Shown here: piece after piece, positions 1 through 11,639 of the stretch
Layout of the letters: each line of letters begins with the position of its first letter
Position numbering within the stretch: the first letter of the stretch is position 1
NCBI GenBank assembly: GCA_028829895.1
Contig: CM054179.1
Coordinates: forward strand, 36,146,617-36,210,616
Source: Sinotaia quadrata
Lineage: Eukaryota; Mollusca; Gastropoda; Architaenioglossa; Viviparidae
DNA: 64,000 nt
Direction of reading: 5' to 3'
Notes under the pieces: generated by a model
The model's database searches: none
What the model saw: only the letters and a program-made list of their open reading frames with translations
Told to the model about the DNA's origin: nothing
Translations under genes and position numbers: made by a program

Positions 1-760
1 TTATTTAATAATCGTCACAATTGCATCAGATGAGAACAGCTAACTTTGCTTATTGAATAATCGCCACATTGTATCGTGCTCTACTTAAGATGCCTATTTT
101 GTCTGTGTGCGTGCAACAGATGTTCTTAAACAAAGTGATGTTTTTCTAGTACATGTATTTCAAATTAGAGAAAAACATTTATTTAAATAGGAGAATATTA
201 GTCTTTATTGACCACAGAGCAGTTATATACTTTTGTGACAATACAATAAGTGAAATGAATTGTAGGCCTATACATTTCACATCACTATTTACGGATACTT
301 TTCTCACATCGAATGCCCAGGAGTTGTTACATTCATGCACATTACATTTCTTGTAACACACTACTGTAGGTTAAAACTAGGAAAAAACGAAATAATAATA
401 TATGTAAATGTAATGTTACAAAGCAATTGCGCACGACTTTGGTCTTGCAAGAAAAGGGAGGTTACTCCGATTGAAAAGAGAGTCGCAGGATTAGCATACA
501 TGTATTTAAATTTCATTAACGATTTGATGGCAATCAATCAAGTTGCGGCTTGACCCAAGAGACCAATCAAAACACGCATCGGGGATGTTTAATTAATTAA
601 ACAGAAGCCAAACGGCCGGCCACTGGCATTGATTACGGTAGAAAAAGGTTTGAAGTCTGAAAAACTGAAATCAAGGATCCGAAGCAGCGTGCAGTCTTGT
701 GGACACAGGCAGTAGGTGAAACAAATATAATCTGCGCCTGTCAACAATCACGCGCTAATT
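1..760. other. Single-copy AT-rich DNA, no gene seen
   Basis: No tandem array beyond a weak partial duplication at the very start, where two similar strings around AATAATCGYCACA lie about 49 bp apart. Short open frames on both strands are AT-rich and resemble nothing I recognise. Confidence 0.6.
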
Positions 761-858
761 AGCACTTTTTATATTCACGTACACACATGTATGCGCGCGC
801 TGTTATTAGCAAATTTTATTTTCACACACACATGCACGCACGCACTCATAGCCACAAA
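761..858. repeat. Alternating purine-pyrimidine stretch (CA/CG/TG)
   Basis: Runs such as ACACACATGTATGCGCGCGC (about 781-800), then CACACACATGCACGCACGCAC, alternate purine and pyrimidine. This is the class of sequence able to adopt Z-DNA under negative supercoiling. It is a degenerate, not a pure, dinucleotide repeat. Confidence 0.5.
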
Positions 859-1244
859 TATAAATACAAACACAGGATTTAATTTTGAATATACATCGTT
901 AAAGTAGAAAAACACTTATAAAACAATTAAAAAATACATTCCATAAAATCCAATTTAATTTGATGTCATGCTAGTTATGTCTTTATTTGTCAGTCAGTTA
1001 ATCAGTCAGTCAATCAATCGGGTTTCCTCTCTCTCTCTTTAGTTTAAATTGTTCCTTACAAATTGAGAAGAAAAACAAAATACCTCTCCCGCAACTAATA
1101 TTCTTTGACTTCCAATTAATGAAATGACTATCAAATTGAGGGTAAGCAGAAAGAAGATCCAACGTTACTGACAAGTACTCATTACACAGCGTGGAACTTG
1201 TATGAAAAAGTAGTTTTTTAGAGCCACCAAAAAATAAAGGAAAT

Positions 1245-1575
1245 TAAGCTGTTTGTGACACAATGTCACTTAGTTAATGGTTATGATTATTATTATTAAT
1301 AATAATAATCTATAACTAATTACAAGTGATGAGAATCTTAATTTATGTTATTAATAATTCTCTGGAAGATACCACTCGTCTCTCTCACTTGGCATATACG
1401 CGGGTGCTGTAAACGTTTTCTCTCTTCCACAACGTTAAAGACAAACATTCAATATTTCCTTAGGTGGAAAACTTCTTACCAAAGGAAAAGACAAATCCGT
1501 CTTTAATCTATATTTAGAGAACCAACATCCACCCTCTATCTCTCCAACATATGGTTATCAATATGTGTAAGAAGG
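1245..1575 (+). repeat. Dispersed element, copy A (partner inverted at 34575-34935)
   Basis: By eye, 1318-1430 aligns without gaps to the reverse complement of 34741-34853, with 96 of 113 bases matching (about 85%). Similarity continues rightward through the strings GACAAATCCGTCTTT and GTTATCAATATGTGTAAGA to about 1575, and leftward to a TGTGAC near 1254. Inside is a variable ATT/AAT simple repeat. No terminal inverted repeat, poly-A tail or coding frame is evident. Most likely an old non-autonomous transposon or other interspersed repeat of unknown class. Confidence 0.75.
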
Positions 1576-3014
1576 TCAATAAATTTATTAAATCAATAAT
1601 CAAAAATACATGTAACAAATACATTGAAAATGATTATTTGACACCTATATTTACACTGATCACATTCAAATAGTTTCAATCTTTACACAATCTTATATCC
1701 TAACACATAATTCTACAGATAAGTGTCAATATAAATAACAGGACAGTTCTTATCAGAGAACAGAAATGGAATTGTAGAGATTATAGCGATAATATTTGTA
1801 CATAACCTTGTCTAGTCAATGACGGAAATATTCTTTGGCGCACTTCATATCAAAGTCACAAGTTTATTGTCACAATAGAATTGTCAGTTTCATGTGTTCC
1901 TCCAGCATTCTTGTAGAATGTTCTGTGAGCCACTGAAGACTAATCTGGGTGCTCCTTCGCCATATTAGTCCCCTCAAACAAAACAACAATGCAGCAATTT
2001 CCAGTAACTTCCTTGTATCAGAATTTCCATGATGTAGTCGAGCACTCTTTGTCACCGTACATCAACAGAGGGCAGTGTATCATTACACTTACACATTAGG
2101 GGTAGAAACTTCTCAAATCTACCATGGTCATAGCAGTTTATAAATCAATAAACTGGGAAATTCTGGTAGCCTAAAATAAAAAAGGCTGCTTCTTCCCTGT
2201 AAAATATAATCAGGAAACAAATGCTAAGTTTTCCAGTTTATTTATCCTTAACTCCATTCTTTCTTACATTCAAGTCTCAACTTAAAGTTTTCTGCAACAG
2301 TATTTATTAGCCTGATACATGCATAAAGCATGATAAATGCAGCAAAACAATTTTTATGAACAGGTTTACTAGATGAAAATGTGTCAAGTGTTTAGCATAC
2401 TACATACAAGCATTTCACAATTTGTAGAAATAATATTATACTCACATAATACATCTCTACGTAAAATGCAAGTATAAAGTATAAATAGCAAAATGCAGAA
2501 AATATTATATGTTCATTCTCTTTCAATTAGTCAGTTAACTCACCATTAAGCTAATGGCTACCTTTCATGACCAGACTTTGCCACACCAAATTCAAAGCAA
2601 TGAGAGAATACAATTCTTTTCAAAAGGTAAACTTTGATCTCAACTCATTGGCTGATCTTGTTCTTGTAAATCTTAACTCTTAAATAATAAACTTACATAT
2701 CCACCTAAAACTAGTTTAGATTACATCAGCAAGTCCAGCACATTCTGCACCTGAGTTGTTAATCCAACTCTTTGACTTACAAAAATATCATTTTATGCAG
2801 TGCCCAAGGTCTGTTAACTTTGACATTTAACAATGTATATAACAATTTGATTCAGAAATAGGGTTAGGCAAATTTACTCTGCCACACTATTGTACAGGGA
2901 TTACAGAACTTATGAAAAAGTTCTTTAAAAAAATCCTTGTACTAAATTAAATATGGAACGGAAGGTTTATGTATGAAGAAGTATTTTGTTTTTAGTTCTG
3001 AACAGCATTAAGTT
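1576..3014. other. Single-copy AT-rich DNA
   Basis: About 1.4 kb without a tandem array. A 61-residue minus-strand frame at 1870-2055 has no recognisable domain and is probably chance. Confidence 0.6.
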
Positions 3015-3224
3015 ATTGCACAGACAGATCAGAATAAGTATTATCATGGCTTTATTGACATTGACAAAGTATTTAGAATGTAGTGTTTAGATCTCAAATA
3101 ATACTGACATTGCACAGATAGACCTAAATATGTATTATCATGGCTTTATTGACATTGACAAAATATTTAGAATGTAGTGTTTAGATCTCAAATAATACTG
3201 ACATTGCACAGATAGACCTAAATA
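3015..3224. repeat. 94-bp tandem duplication (about 2.2 copies)
   Basis: The string ATTGCACAGA recurs at 3015, 3109 and 3203, exactly 94 bp apart. Copies 1 and 2 differ at a few positions only, and the third is partial. Confidence 0.92.
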
Positions 3225-3392
3225 ATTGGGATGTAATGTTCAGTGCTGGGGAAAATAAACCTTTCTGTGTACATTTCTTCAGATCTTCCATTAAAGAAGT
3301 CATTAGGCGTCAATGCCAGCGACTGTTTCAATCGCTCTTATAAATGTACAAACACAAAAGGCATGTGACTGTTATATGTTTTAGATGGATAA

Positions 3393-3412
3393 ATTGATTG
3401 ATTGATTGATTG

Positions 3413-3479
<67 letters not shown>
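3393..3479. repeat. Compound microsatellite (TTGA)n-(GA)n
   Basis: About six TTGA tetranucleotides run straight into an uninterrupted GA tract of about 65 bp (3415-3479). The + strand is purine-only through the GA part. Confidence 0.98.
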
Positions 3480-3482
<3 letters not shown>

Positions 3483-4324
3483 CAATGAAGTAGAGTTGAC
3501 AGATGAATGACGAAAGGGGGACCTTTTAAAGCCTAAAGATAATAATATGAACTGTTGGTAGAATTATTAATCCGATTTAATGTAAATTAATAAAGTAAAA
3601 TAATGAGTTTTAAATTATATATTTCCATTGAAACATAAAAGTGAACATTGTAGAGTACTTTTTGAGGACAATAAATCCCTTTCATGACAAATGAAATTGA
3701 CAAATGAAAAATTGGTGAAATTTCCAGTTCGAAAAAAACTTATCAGTCGTCCATCCTTTATGCACCGGCCTAAGCATCTGCAAAGATCAAAGTAAAACAA
3801 GCCCACTGCTAGCAACGTTCACCTTTAAATCAAGAACGGTGGACACAGAGCCCAGAGCGAAACGGGACATAACTCACAGATGCCTTGAGGAGGAGTGGTT
3901 GTCGGTCTTGTTAATCAAGCGTACCTTTGTTGTGTCATTAGAGATGATTTTCAAAGCGTTGCAGGAACTTCATTCGCCACGACTCTCCGCTTTGATCTTA
4001 TGGTGATCCGGACATAAATTATACCTGCATGTCTCAGGCCCCACTTCTTCCGTAAAATTTGTTTGTCTATTTATTTATTTATTTTCTGAAGTTTCATAAA
4101 TGCTCATGAATTATCTATGATTTAACCAACATAATCAGATACAAAATTTCAGTCTTAAAATGTCTTGAATCTAAAGAAAAACCCATAAAATATACAACAC
4201 TTAGAAGCAAGATTAGAGGTGAGTTATACAATATAGCATAGTTTTCAACATAGCTACTGCGCTAAAGCTTAAGAAAAAATATTATTATTTGCAGGTATGA
4301 CTTGACTATTAACAAGTATACACC
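3480..4324. other. Single-copy spacer
   Basis: Mixed-composition DNA. The segment 3830-4050 has a more balanced base composition than its AT-rich flanks, but I see no open frame or motif that identifies it. Confidence 0.55.
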
Positions 4325-4955
4325 TGATTAACCAGTGCAAACTTAGATAGCCAATGCAGGCCTAACTAACCAGTGCAGATTTAGATAGCCAGTGCAGGCC
4401 TAACTAAATAGTGCAGGCTTATATAACAATTTAAGGCCTAACTTAGATAACCAGTGCAGGCTTAACTAACAAGTGCAGATTTAGATAACCAATGCAGACT
4501 TAGATAACCAATGCAGGCCTGACTAACCAGTGCAGCCTAACTAGCAAGTGTAGATTTAGATAACCAATGCAGATTTAGATAACCACCGCAGGCCTAACTA
4601 AATAGTGCAGACTTAGATAACATTTTCAGGCCTAACTTAGATAACCAATGCAGGCCTAAATAGTGCAGACTTAGATAACAATTTCAGGCCTAACTTAGAT
4701 AACCAATGCAGGTCTAAATAGTGCAGACTTAGATAACAATTTCAGGCCTAACTTAGATAACCAATGCAGGTCTAAATAGTGCAGACTTAGATAACAATTT
4801 CAGGCCTAACTTAGATAACTAGTGCAGGTCTAAATAGTGCAGAGTTAGATAACAATTTCAGGCCTAACTTAGATAACCAATGCAGGTCTAAATAGTGCAG
4901 ACTTAGATAACAATTTCAGGCCTAACTTAGATAACCAATGCAGGCCGAACTAACA
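4325..4955. repeat. ~19-bp minisatellite grading into a 58-bp higher-order repeat
   Basis: Monomers of about 19 bp (core TTAGATAACCAATGCAGG) fill the array. The left half (4325-4627) mixes them irregularly. From 4628 the start AGGCCTAAC recurs at 4628, 4686, 4744, 4802, 4860 and 4918, exactly every 58 bp, with three distinguishable monomers per period. This is a secondary amplification on top of an older array. Confidence 0.93.
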
Positions 4956-5068
4956 ATAGCAAGTGAGTACAGAAGAATGAGAGAGCAGTGCGGCTTGAAC
5001 ATTTGCTTACGACCAGAAACATGCTGCATAGTGTGTGGAAGGCAGAAGTCCAGAAAAAGACCTTTGAA

Positions 5069-5348
5069 TAGCACATTCCATTTCAGCTGTAAGGTAGTAT
5101 ATTCCATTTCAGCTATAAATTAGCATATTCCATTTCAGCTTTAGATTAGCACATACCATTTCAGCTATAAAAAGGCACATTCCATTTCAGCTGTAAAATA
5201 GTGTATTCCATTTCAACTATAAATTAGCATATTCTATTTCAGCTATAACTTAGCATATTCCATTTCAGCTATACAATAGCCATTATTCAATTATAAAATA
5301 GCATATTTCATTTCAGCTATAAAATAGCACATTTCTTTTCAGCTATAA
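5069..5348. repeat. ~27-bp minisatellite
   Basis: About ten copies built on ATTCCATTTCAGCTATAAA with flanking TAGCA. Substitutions and small indels are scattered, so it is moderately old. Confidence 0.92.
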
Positions 5349-6020
5349 AAATTAAAAACGTTTAAAATATAGACTTTTACTGAAAGCTTAATGTTTCAAA
5401 GAAAAAATAATTTCAACTTATTCAAAAGTGTAAGAAAAAGAAGTAAATAAAAATTCAATGGGTATATGCATGAAAAAGGAAGCATTTCATTCTATACACT
5501 GATTAAGTTAAAAGCATAAAAGAAAATCACCCATAGAATTAAAAATAAATCTTTTGTAAATTAAAAAAACTGATAAGTTAATGGTGTTCACTTCATATAG
5601 ATGGAGGTCATACTATTTCTATATAAATGTTGTATTGATTTTAATTTTAAAAATCATGCTCTAAAATTGGAACACAGTTCACAATCACGCGACATTTGAT
5701 GTAAAGTGTAAATGATGCAATGAAAAAATTCAAAGTAACTTTGACAAAAAGTGACTTTTTATGTGCAACTCGGGTACAACCCTCACAATCACAATCACAA
5801 AACAATGTCACGTACGAGTTAGTGCAATTCCATCACAATCACAATCACCAATCACAAACCCAAAAGACATTCCCATACACCAATAATGCTGCTTTCGAAA
5901 TCGAACGATTTCCATACAACCGTCACTGCACAAACCCAGTAGACTTCAATAAAGACATTATATTTAAAGTAATTCACAACTCCCAGTACACAACTATGAA
6001 AATCCACAGAAGACATTAGA
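5349..6020. other. AT-rich single-copy DNA with CACAAT clusters
   Basis: Mostly AT-rich. At 5783-5860 two small clusters of the hexamer CACAAT (CACAATCACAATCACAA and a second set) sit about 50 bp apart. The frame across 5720-6019 uses this low-complexity sequence and has no recognisable domain. Confidence 0.6.
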
Positions 6021-6190
6021 ATTAGTGCAATACCCCGGCCCCCCTTGATAAACACATTGCTCACTAAACTACACAAACCCATTAACGATAAAATAAAATT
6101 AGTGCAATATCCCCGCCCCTTTAACAAACCCATTGCTCACTAAACTACACAAACCCATTAACGATAAATTAAAATTAGTGCAATGCACAC
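6021..6190. repeat. ~77-bp tandem duplication
   Basis: ATTAGTGCAAT recurs at 6021, 6098 and 6174. The first two copies carry a short C-rich run just after it (CCCCGGCCCCCC, CCCCGCCCC). Confidence 0.88.
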
Positions 6191-7217
6191 TACACAAAAT
6201 TTTAATAAAACATATAATTTCGCGCAATTCTAGCGCGCACTGTATTACACAAACCGCAATAGTCTCCAGTAATGACATTAAAACGAATCGTTCTTCAAAC
6301 AACCTTATCGCAATCATCTACAGTTTACTTTCTTTCAGTTTCTCTCATTTTCATCTAACTTTCTTTAGTGGACACCTCCGTCAGGCTTTGTGCCAAGCAT
6401 ACAGACAGACACACACCTACCGCCTCCCAACCCCCATCACTATTAAGATACGCTTGGCCACACACCATCTATCAAGACTCTGCAGCCCGCGGCTAAGCAT
6501 ATTTCGACTCCATGACTTCCTTTTGATGACGCAGTTTAGAGGATTCAAAAGGGAACGTCGCCTGGGGAAGATCATTCCAAACGCCTCCTGCGTCATCGGT
6601 TGTTGCAGAGTGTGAAGTGGTCCTAAGAGTGGAAGACCCAGAGGAATGGACTATTGTTAACAGCCAGAACGATTTGATGCATAAGGAAAGATATATATAG
6701 AAATAAGAGCAAAAGAAGATTGAAATTGGAGGTTAATTTCAAAAGATCTAAGCGCTACACGATATTTACACATAAAATACACCACATGGGCTTTATACAA
6801 ACAATTTTATGAACATTATACAGAAACGAAAGATAATACAGGAAAACACAAAATAAATCTACATACAAATGACTATATAAAAGAAGTAAATATATTTCCA
6901 AAAAGGGAAAACTGTACACTTACAGATAGAACAACAATTATATCTAAGAAGCATTGTTATATTTGTTGACTGGAAACTAGCTTGAGAGTCCTTTTGCAAA
7001 TAGCCTTGATCTTTGTATCTCAGCTCCAAGTCAGCGAATTCCAGATAGATGGACCCTGATAAACAAATAACCGTACGACTTACACTTTGCTATCGTAGTG
7101 TTGAAAATGCTGGTGAACACAAGCTTCTAGAATAAGTGTACATGAATACGATCAGACTGGAACTAGGGATAGAATCAGGCATGCCGCATAACAAAGGAAG
7201 GGATTTTGTCTTGCATC
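6191..7217. other. Single-copy spacer, less AT-rich in part
   Basis: 6340-6660 is richer in C and G than its surroundings and holds a perfect inverted repeat (listed separately). A 160-residue + frame covers 6133-6615; its composition (H, S, T, R) and absence of a recognisable domain make it unsafe to call a gene. Confidence 0.5.
6525..6597. promoter_or_regulatory. Perfect 10-bp inverted repeat GATGACGCAG/CTGCGTCATC
   Basis: GATGACGCAG at 6525-6534 is mirrored exactly by CTGCGTCATC at 6588-6597, with a 53-bp spacer. The TGACGCA core resembles half of a bZIP (ATF/AP-1 type) site. Whether this is a pair of binding sites or a chance palindrome cannot be told from sequence alone. Confidence 0.35.
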
Positions 7218-7573
7218 CTGCTGTGAACAATCAGTGAAGTTAGCTGTGAACAGTAAGCCAGTGAAGTAAACTGTGAACATTTAGTCAGTGAAGTCAGCTG
7301 TTAACAGGAGTCCATGAAATCAACTGTGAACTGGTAGTCAGTAAACTTCGGCTGTGATCAAGAAGTCAGTGAAGTTCGCTGTGAACATGTAGCCATAAAG
7401 TCAGTTGTGAACAGGAAGTCAGTGAAGTCAGCTGTGAACAGGAAGTCAGTGAAGTTAGCTATGAACAGGAAGCCAGTGAAATCAGATATGAACAGGAAGC
7501 CAGTGAAATCAGCGGTGAACAGGATGTCAGTGAAGTCAGCTGTGAACAGGAAGCCAGTGAAGTAAGCGGGGAA
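7218..7573. repeat. 27-bp minisatellite
   Basis: About 13 copies built on GTGAACAGGAAGTCAGTGAA with AGTCAGCT. The left copies are divergent with indels; the right copies (7400-7560) are more regular. Confidence 0.93.
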
Positions 7574-7605
7574 GTTGAGTGACATGATCGGTGTCTTCGT
7601 GGTAG

Positions 7606-7781
7606 AAAGTAGCAATAGTAAAATAGTGCACAAAGACCAAAGTAACAATAGTAAAATAGTGCACAAAGACCAAAGTAACAATAGTAAAATAGACAAAGAC
7701 CAAAGTAGCAAAAGTAAAATGGACAAAGACCAAAGTAGCAAAAGTAAAATAGACAAAGACCAAAGTAGCAAAAGTAAAATC
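7606..7781. repeat. 33-bp array switching to a 30-bp variant
   Basis: AAAGTARC starts at 7606, 7639 and 7672 (33-bp steps), then 7702, 7732 and 7762 (30-bp steps). The change comes from loss of three bases in the TAGTGCACAAAGAC part. Both lengths are multiples of three, so a + frame stays open across it (7575-7799), but the peptide is only the repeated unit. Confidence 0.95.
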
Positions 7782-7909
7782 GAGAGAGAGTACCAGTGAC
7801 CACAAACATTAATCGAGAAAAATTTGCGAATAGTGCTCTTTCGCCTTATCAGAGAAACTGCTGTACAAGTTCTGAAATACCTGTATATGATGCTGTAGGG
7901 AGAGAGACT

Positions 7910-8120
7910 ATTGAAAATAACATCCAGATTTCACAGTGACTGTCTTAATTTATTGAAAATAACATCCACATTTCACAGTGACTGTCTTAATTTATTGAAA
8001 ATAACATCCAGATTTCACAGTGACTGACTTAATTTATTGAAAATAATATCCACATTTCACAGTGACTGACTTAATTTATTGAAAATAACATCCAGATTTC
8101 ACAGTGACTGACTTAATTTA
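7910..8120. repeat. 42-bp minisatellite (5 copies)
   Basis: ATTGAAAATAA starts at 7910, 7952, 7994, 8036 and 8078, exactly 42 bp apart. Units contain TTTCACAGTGACTG and differ at one to three positions. Confidence 0.97.
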
Positions 8121-8123
8121 CTG

Positions 8124-8306
8124 AAAGTTCATATTTATTGACATTGGCAGATATAAGAGTTTAGAACTTTTAGGAGCAACAAGAATGATTCAGTTTTATC
8201 ATAATTCAGTAAGTAAAGTTCATATTTATTGACATTGGCAGATATAAGAGTTTAGAACTTTTAGGCGCAACAAAAATGATTCAGTTTTATCATAATTCAG
8301 TAAGTA
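8124..8306. repeat. 91-bp direct duplication
   Basis: AAAGTTCATATTTATTGAC occurs at 8124 and 8215. The copies are nearly identical and abut the preceding 42-bp array without a spacer. Confidence 0.95.
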
Positions 8307-8356
8307 AGTCGTCATCCAAGCTTTGGCACCCCCAGCACATTTCTCTTTACTTTGAG

Positions 8357-8364
8357 TGACGTCA
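8357..8364. promoter_or_regulatory. Perfect CRE palindrome TGACGTCA
   Basis: The full eight-base cAMP-response element consensus lies in the single-copy gap between two arrays. Other perfect copies are at 9287, 35115 and 60214. No promoter is visible nearby. Confidence 0.3.
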
Positions 8365-8429
8365 TTAGGGCAAATAGGCTACTTATATAGTAGAGTATCA
8401 CCAGTTTTTAACTGTTGCTGCAGAAAATT

Positions 8430-8746
8430 GTAACTAATGATGCAGGGCGGAAGCGGTGTCTCATACTAAAGAGAAATGTGACTTAGAACTGTGACTTATG
8501 ACCCAGGATAGAAGCTGTGTCTCCATAATACAAAGAACTGTGATTTAGGACACATGATAAAAGCTGTCTCCATAATACAACAAACTCTGACTTAACGACA
8601 CAAGATAGAATCAGTGTCTCCATAATACAACAAACTGAATTATGACACAAGATAGAAGCTGCTTCTCTATAATACAAAGAATTAACTTATGACACAGATG
8701 TGTCTACTTATATAAAGAACTTTAACTTATGACACAGGTTAGAAGC
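8430..8746. repeat. ~50-bp degenerate minisatellite
   Basis: Six or so copies contain GATAGAAGCTG, GTCTCCATAATACAA and AACTGTGACTTATGACACA. Indels make the period vary from about 38 to 60 bp. Confidence 0.88.
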
Positions 8747-8747
8747 T

Positions 8748-8990
8748 GTTTTCTTTCGGACACAAATGATTTGATTACCACTTTAAAATTGTTTTCTTTC
8801 GGACACAAATGATCTGATTACCACTTTAAAACTGTTTTCTTTCGGACACAAATGATCTGATTACCACTTTAAAACTGTTTTCTTTTGGACACAAATGATC
8901 TGATTACCACTTTAAAACTGTTTTCTTTCGGAAACAAATGATCTGATTACCACTTTAAAACTGTTTTCTTTCGGATACAAATGATCTGAA
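8748..8990. repeat. 43-bp minisatellite (5.6 copies)
   Basis: GTTTTCTTTCGGACAC starts at 8748, 8791, 8834, 8877, 8920 and 8963, exactly 43 bp apart. Copies differ by one or two substitutions. It joins the previous array with no spacer. Confidence 0.97.
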
Positions 8991-9325
8991 CTAAGACAAA
9001 TGATTGTTCTCGAAGTGGCTATTTTGCAGGATGTTTAAATATCAATCCCAACCCCACCCACAAGAAAAGCAACAAAAACGAGCACGATGAAGAAAGCAAG
9101 AACTATATAGCCTAATGCATGAAAATTATATATATATATTCTAAGCAAAAAGACAATTTCCAAATACTAGTTATAAAGTACTCGAATTATAGAAAAATGC
9201 ATATATACCAACATTGCAGAAGTTATAATAATAATAATATATTTTTGTAGAAACATATCACTATCAAAATATGATTGCTATTATTGTGACGTCATACACA
9301 GCATAGGCCTAAAGATGATCCTGGT
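8991..9325. other. AT-rich spacer with CRE palindrome at 9287-9294
   Basis: Contains short (TA)n at about 9128-9139 and AATAAT runs. A perfect TGACGTCA lies at 9287-9294, about 30 bp before the next array. No gene seen. Confidence 0.5.
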
Positions 9326-9610
9326 GTCATGCTAGTAACAGTTATCATACTAGTAACGTTTGTCATGCTAGGAACAGTTGTCATGCTAGTAACAGTTGTC
9401 ATACTAGTAACGCTTGTCATGCTAGTAACAGTTGTCATACTAGTAACGCTTGTCATGCTAGTAACAGTTGTCATACTAGTAACGCTTGTCATGCTAGTAA
9501 CAGTTGTCATACTAGTAACGCTTGTCATGCTAGGAAAAGTTGTCATGCTAGTAACAGTTGTCATATTAGTAACAATTTTCATGCGGTAACTCTTGTAATG
9601 CTAGTAACAG
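9326..9610. repeat. 18-bp minisatellite with 36-bp dimer structure
   Basis: About 16 units alternate GTCATGCTAGTAACAGTT and GTCATACTAGTAACGCTT, giving a 36-bp two-unit period in the centre. Each unit holds the near-palindrome CTAGT. Because 18 is a multiple of three, frames stay open on both strands; that is arithmetic, not coding. Confidence 0.97.
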
Positions 9611-9748
9611 GAATCTATAAATTTAGTGTTTTCTTATAATTTATATGTTCTGCTAGGAAAAATAATTTGATGCATAGAAAGGAAAGATAATTCTGACACA
9701 TCAGAACACAGAATATTTAAAAAAGAACTGAAGGTACTTGCAGCAGCA

Positions 9749-9883
<135 letters not shown>

Positions 9884-10434
9884 GCACAGAGTAAATGAAA
9901 CAAGACGTGAGCCGACGCACAAGTCAAACCAGTGACAAGTCTTCTTTGAAATGTAAATTATTTTCAAACTTTTATTCAGTTTTATTTTGCGGTTTCTGTC
10001 ATTATGTGTCGCTAGTAAGTGCTAATTTGCAAGAGTCGTTTCAGATTAATATTATTTGCAGAGGAATAATTATTTCCCCATTTTCTAATTTTTACTATCT
10101 TTAATTGCACACTCTTTATTAGTGTTCCTAAATAAACGTGAGACCCGGATGTAGATAGAGGGAGTGTTTATTTAATCTTGACTTTTAGATCGTGTTCATG
10201 GCTTGTTGTCCGGAGGGGCTGATTTTAATATCTAACCTTAAGGACTTCAAGGGGACAGTCAGAGCTAAGATCATGATGTTCAGTTATATTTTTCCCCGTT
10301 TAACTTGGAACATTTAAACTCTAAGTTTAATGAATAAGTTTAATGAAACAACGCGCCAGTTTCTGTAAAATTCTCTACAAACATATATGTAACTTGACTG
10401 ATTGCCCCGCACATTTTGAAAGTTCTCTTCTACA
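9884..10434. other. Single-copy spacer
   Basis: AT-rich, without repeats or recognisable coding content. Confidence 0.55.
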
Positions 10435-11467
10435 CATATAAACTGTCTCTCTCTTCTCTCTCAATCTCAAACAGACATGCATACACATTTATAAAGTGTC
10501 TCTCCTCCTCTCTCTCAATCTCAAACAGACATGCATACACATTTATAAACTGTCTCTCTCCTCTCTCTCAATCTCAAACAGACACGCATACACACTTATA
10601 AACTCTCTCTCTCTCCTCTCTCTCTCAATCTCAAACAGACATACACACTTATAAATTCTCTCTCTCCTCTCTCTCTAAATCTCAGACATACACACTTATA
10701 AACTCTCTCTCTCTCTCCTCTCTCTCTCAATCTCAAACAGACATACACACTTATAAACTCTCTCTCTCTCCTCTCTCTCTCAATCTCAAACAGACATGCA
10801 TACACATTTATAAAGTGTCTCTCCTCCTCTCTCTCAATCTCAAACAGACACGCATACACACTTATAAACTCTCTCTCTCTCCTCTCTCTCTCAATCTCAA
10901 ACAGACATACACACTTATAAACTCTCTCTCTCTAAATCTCAAACAGACATACACACTTATAAACTCTCTCTCTCTCCTCTCTCTCTCAATCTCAAACAGA
11001 CATACACACTTATAAACTCTCTCTCCTCTCTCTCTCAATCTCAAACAGACATGCATACACATTTATAAAGTGTCTCTCCTCCTCTCTCTCAATCTCAAAC
11101 AGACACGCATACACACTTATAAACTCTCTCTCTCTCCTCTCTCTCAATCTCAAACAGACGTACACAAATATAAACTCTGTTTTTTTCTATATCAATCTCA
11201 AACAGTACACAGATACACAAATATAAAATCTCTCTCCTTTTCCTCTCTCACTCTCAGACACATACGTAAACAAAACTCTCCTTTTCCTCTCTCACTCTCA
11301 AACAGACACATACGCAAACAAAACTCTCTCTCCCTTTTCTCTCTCAAACTCAAACAGACACATACGCAAACAAAACTCTCTCTCCTTTTTCTCTCTCAAA
11401 CTCAAACAGACACATACGCAAACAAAACTCTCTCTCCCTTTTCTCTCTCAAACTCAAACAGACACGC
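10435..11467. repeat. 1-kb CT-rich minisatellite with nested duplications
   Basis: About 19 units of 52-60 bp share TCTCAATCTCAAACAGACA, a CATACACACTTATAAAC segment and a CT tract whose length varies, which causes the variable period. The signature ATAAAGTGTCTCTCCTCC recurs at 10491, 10810 and 11065, showing that multi-unit blocks were themselves copied. The right end (11299-11467) switches to a 52-bp variant with CATACGCAAACAAAAC. The + strand is mostly pyrimidine. Confidence 0.95.
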
Positions 11468-11639
11468 AATGCATTGGGACACAAATGCACTTATGACATA
11501 CTTCGGCAGTGGCTCTCACACATCCCATCTCCTTCGTTCTTCGTAGGACGACGTTGCCACGTTTGATGAGAAGAGTAATATGATTGCCTTGTGTTCTCCT
11601 GCTTTCAAAAATCGTTAAAATCCTTTATAGAGAGTAAAG
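11468..11639. other. Short single-copy spacer
   Basis: No features seen. Confidence 0.5.
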
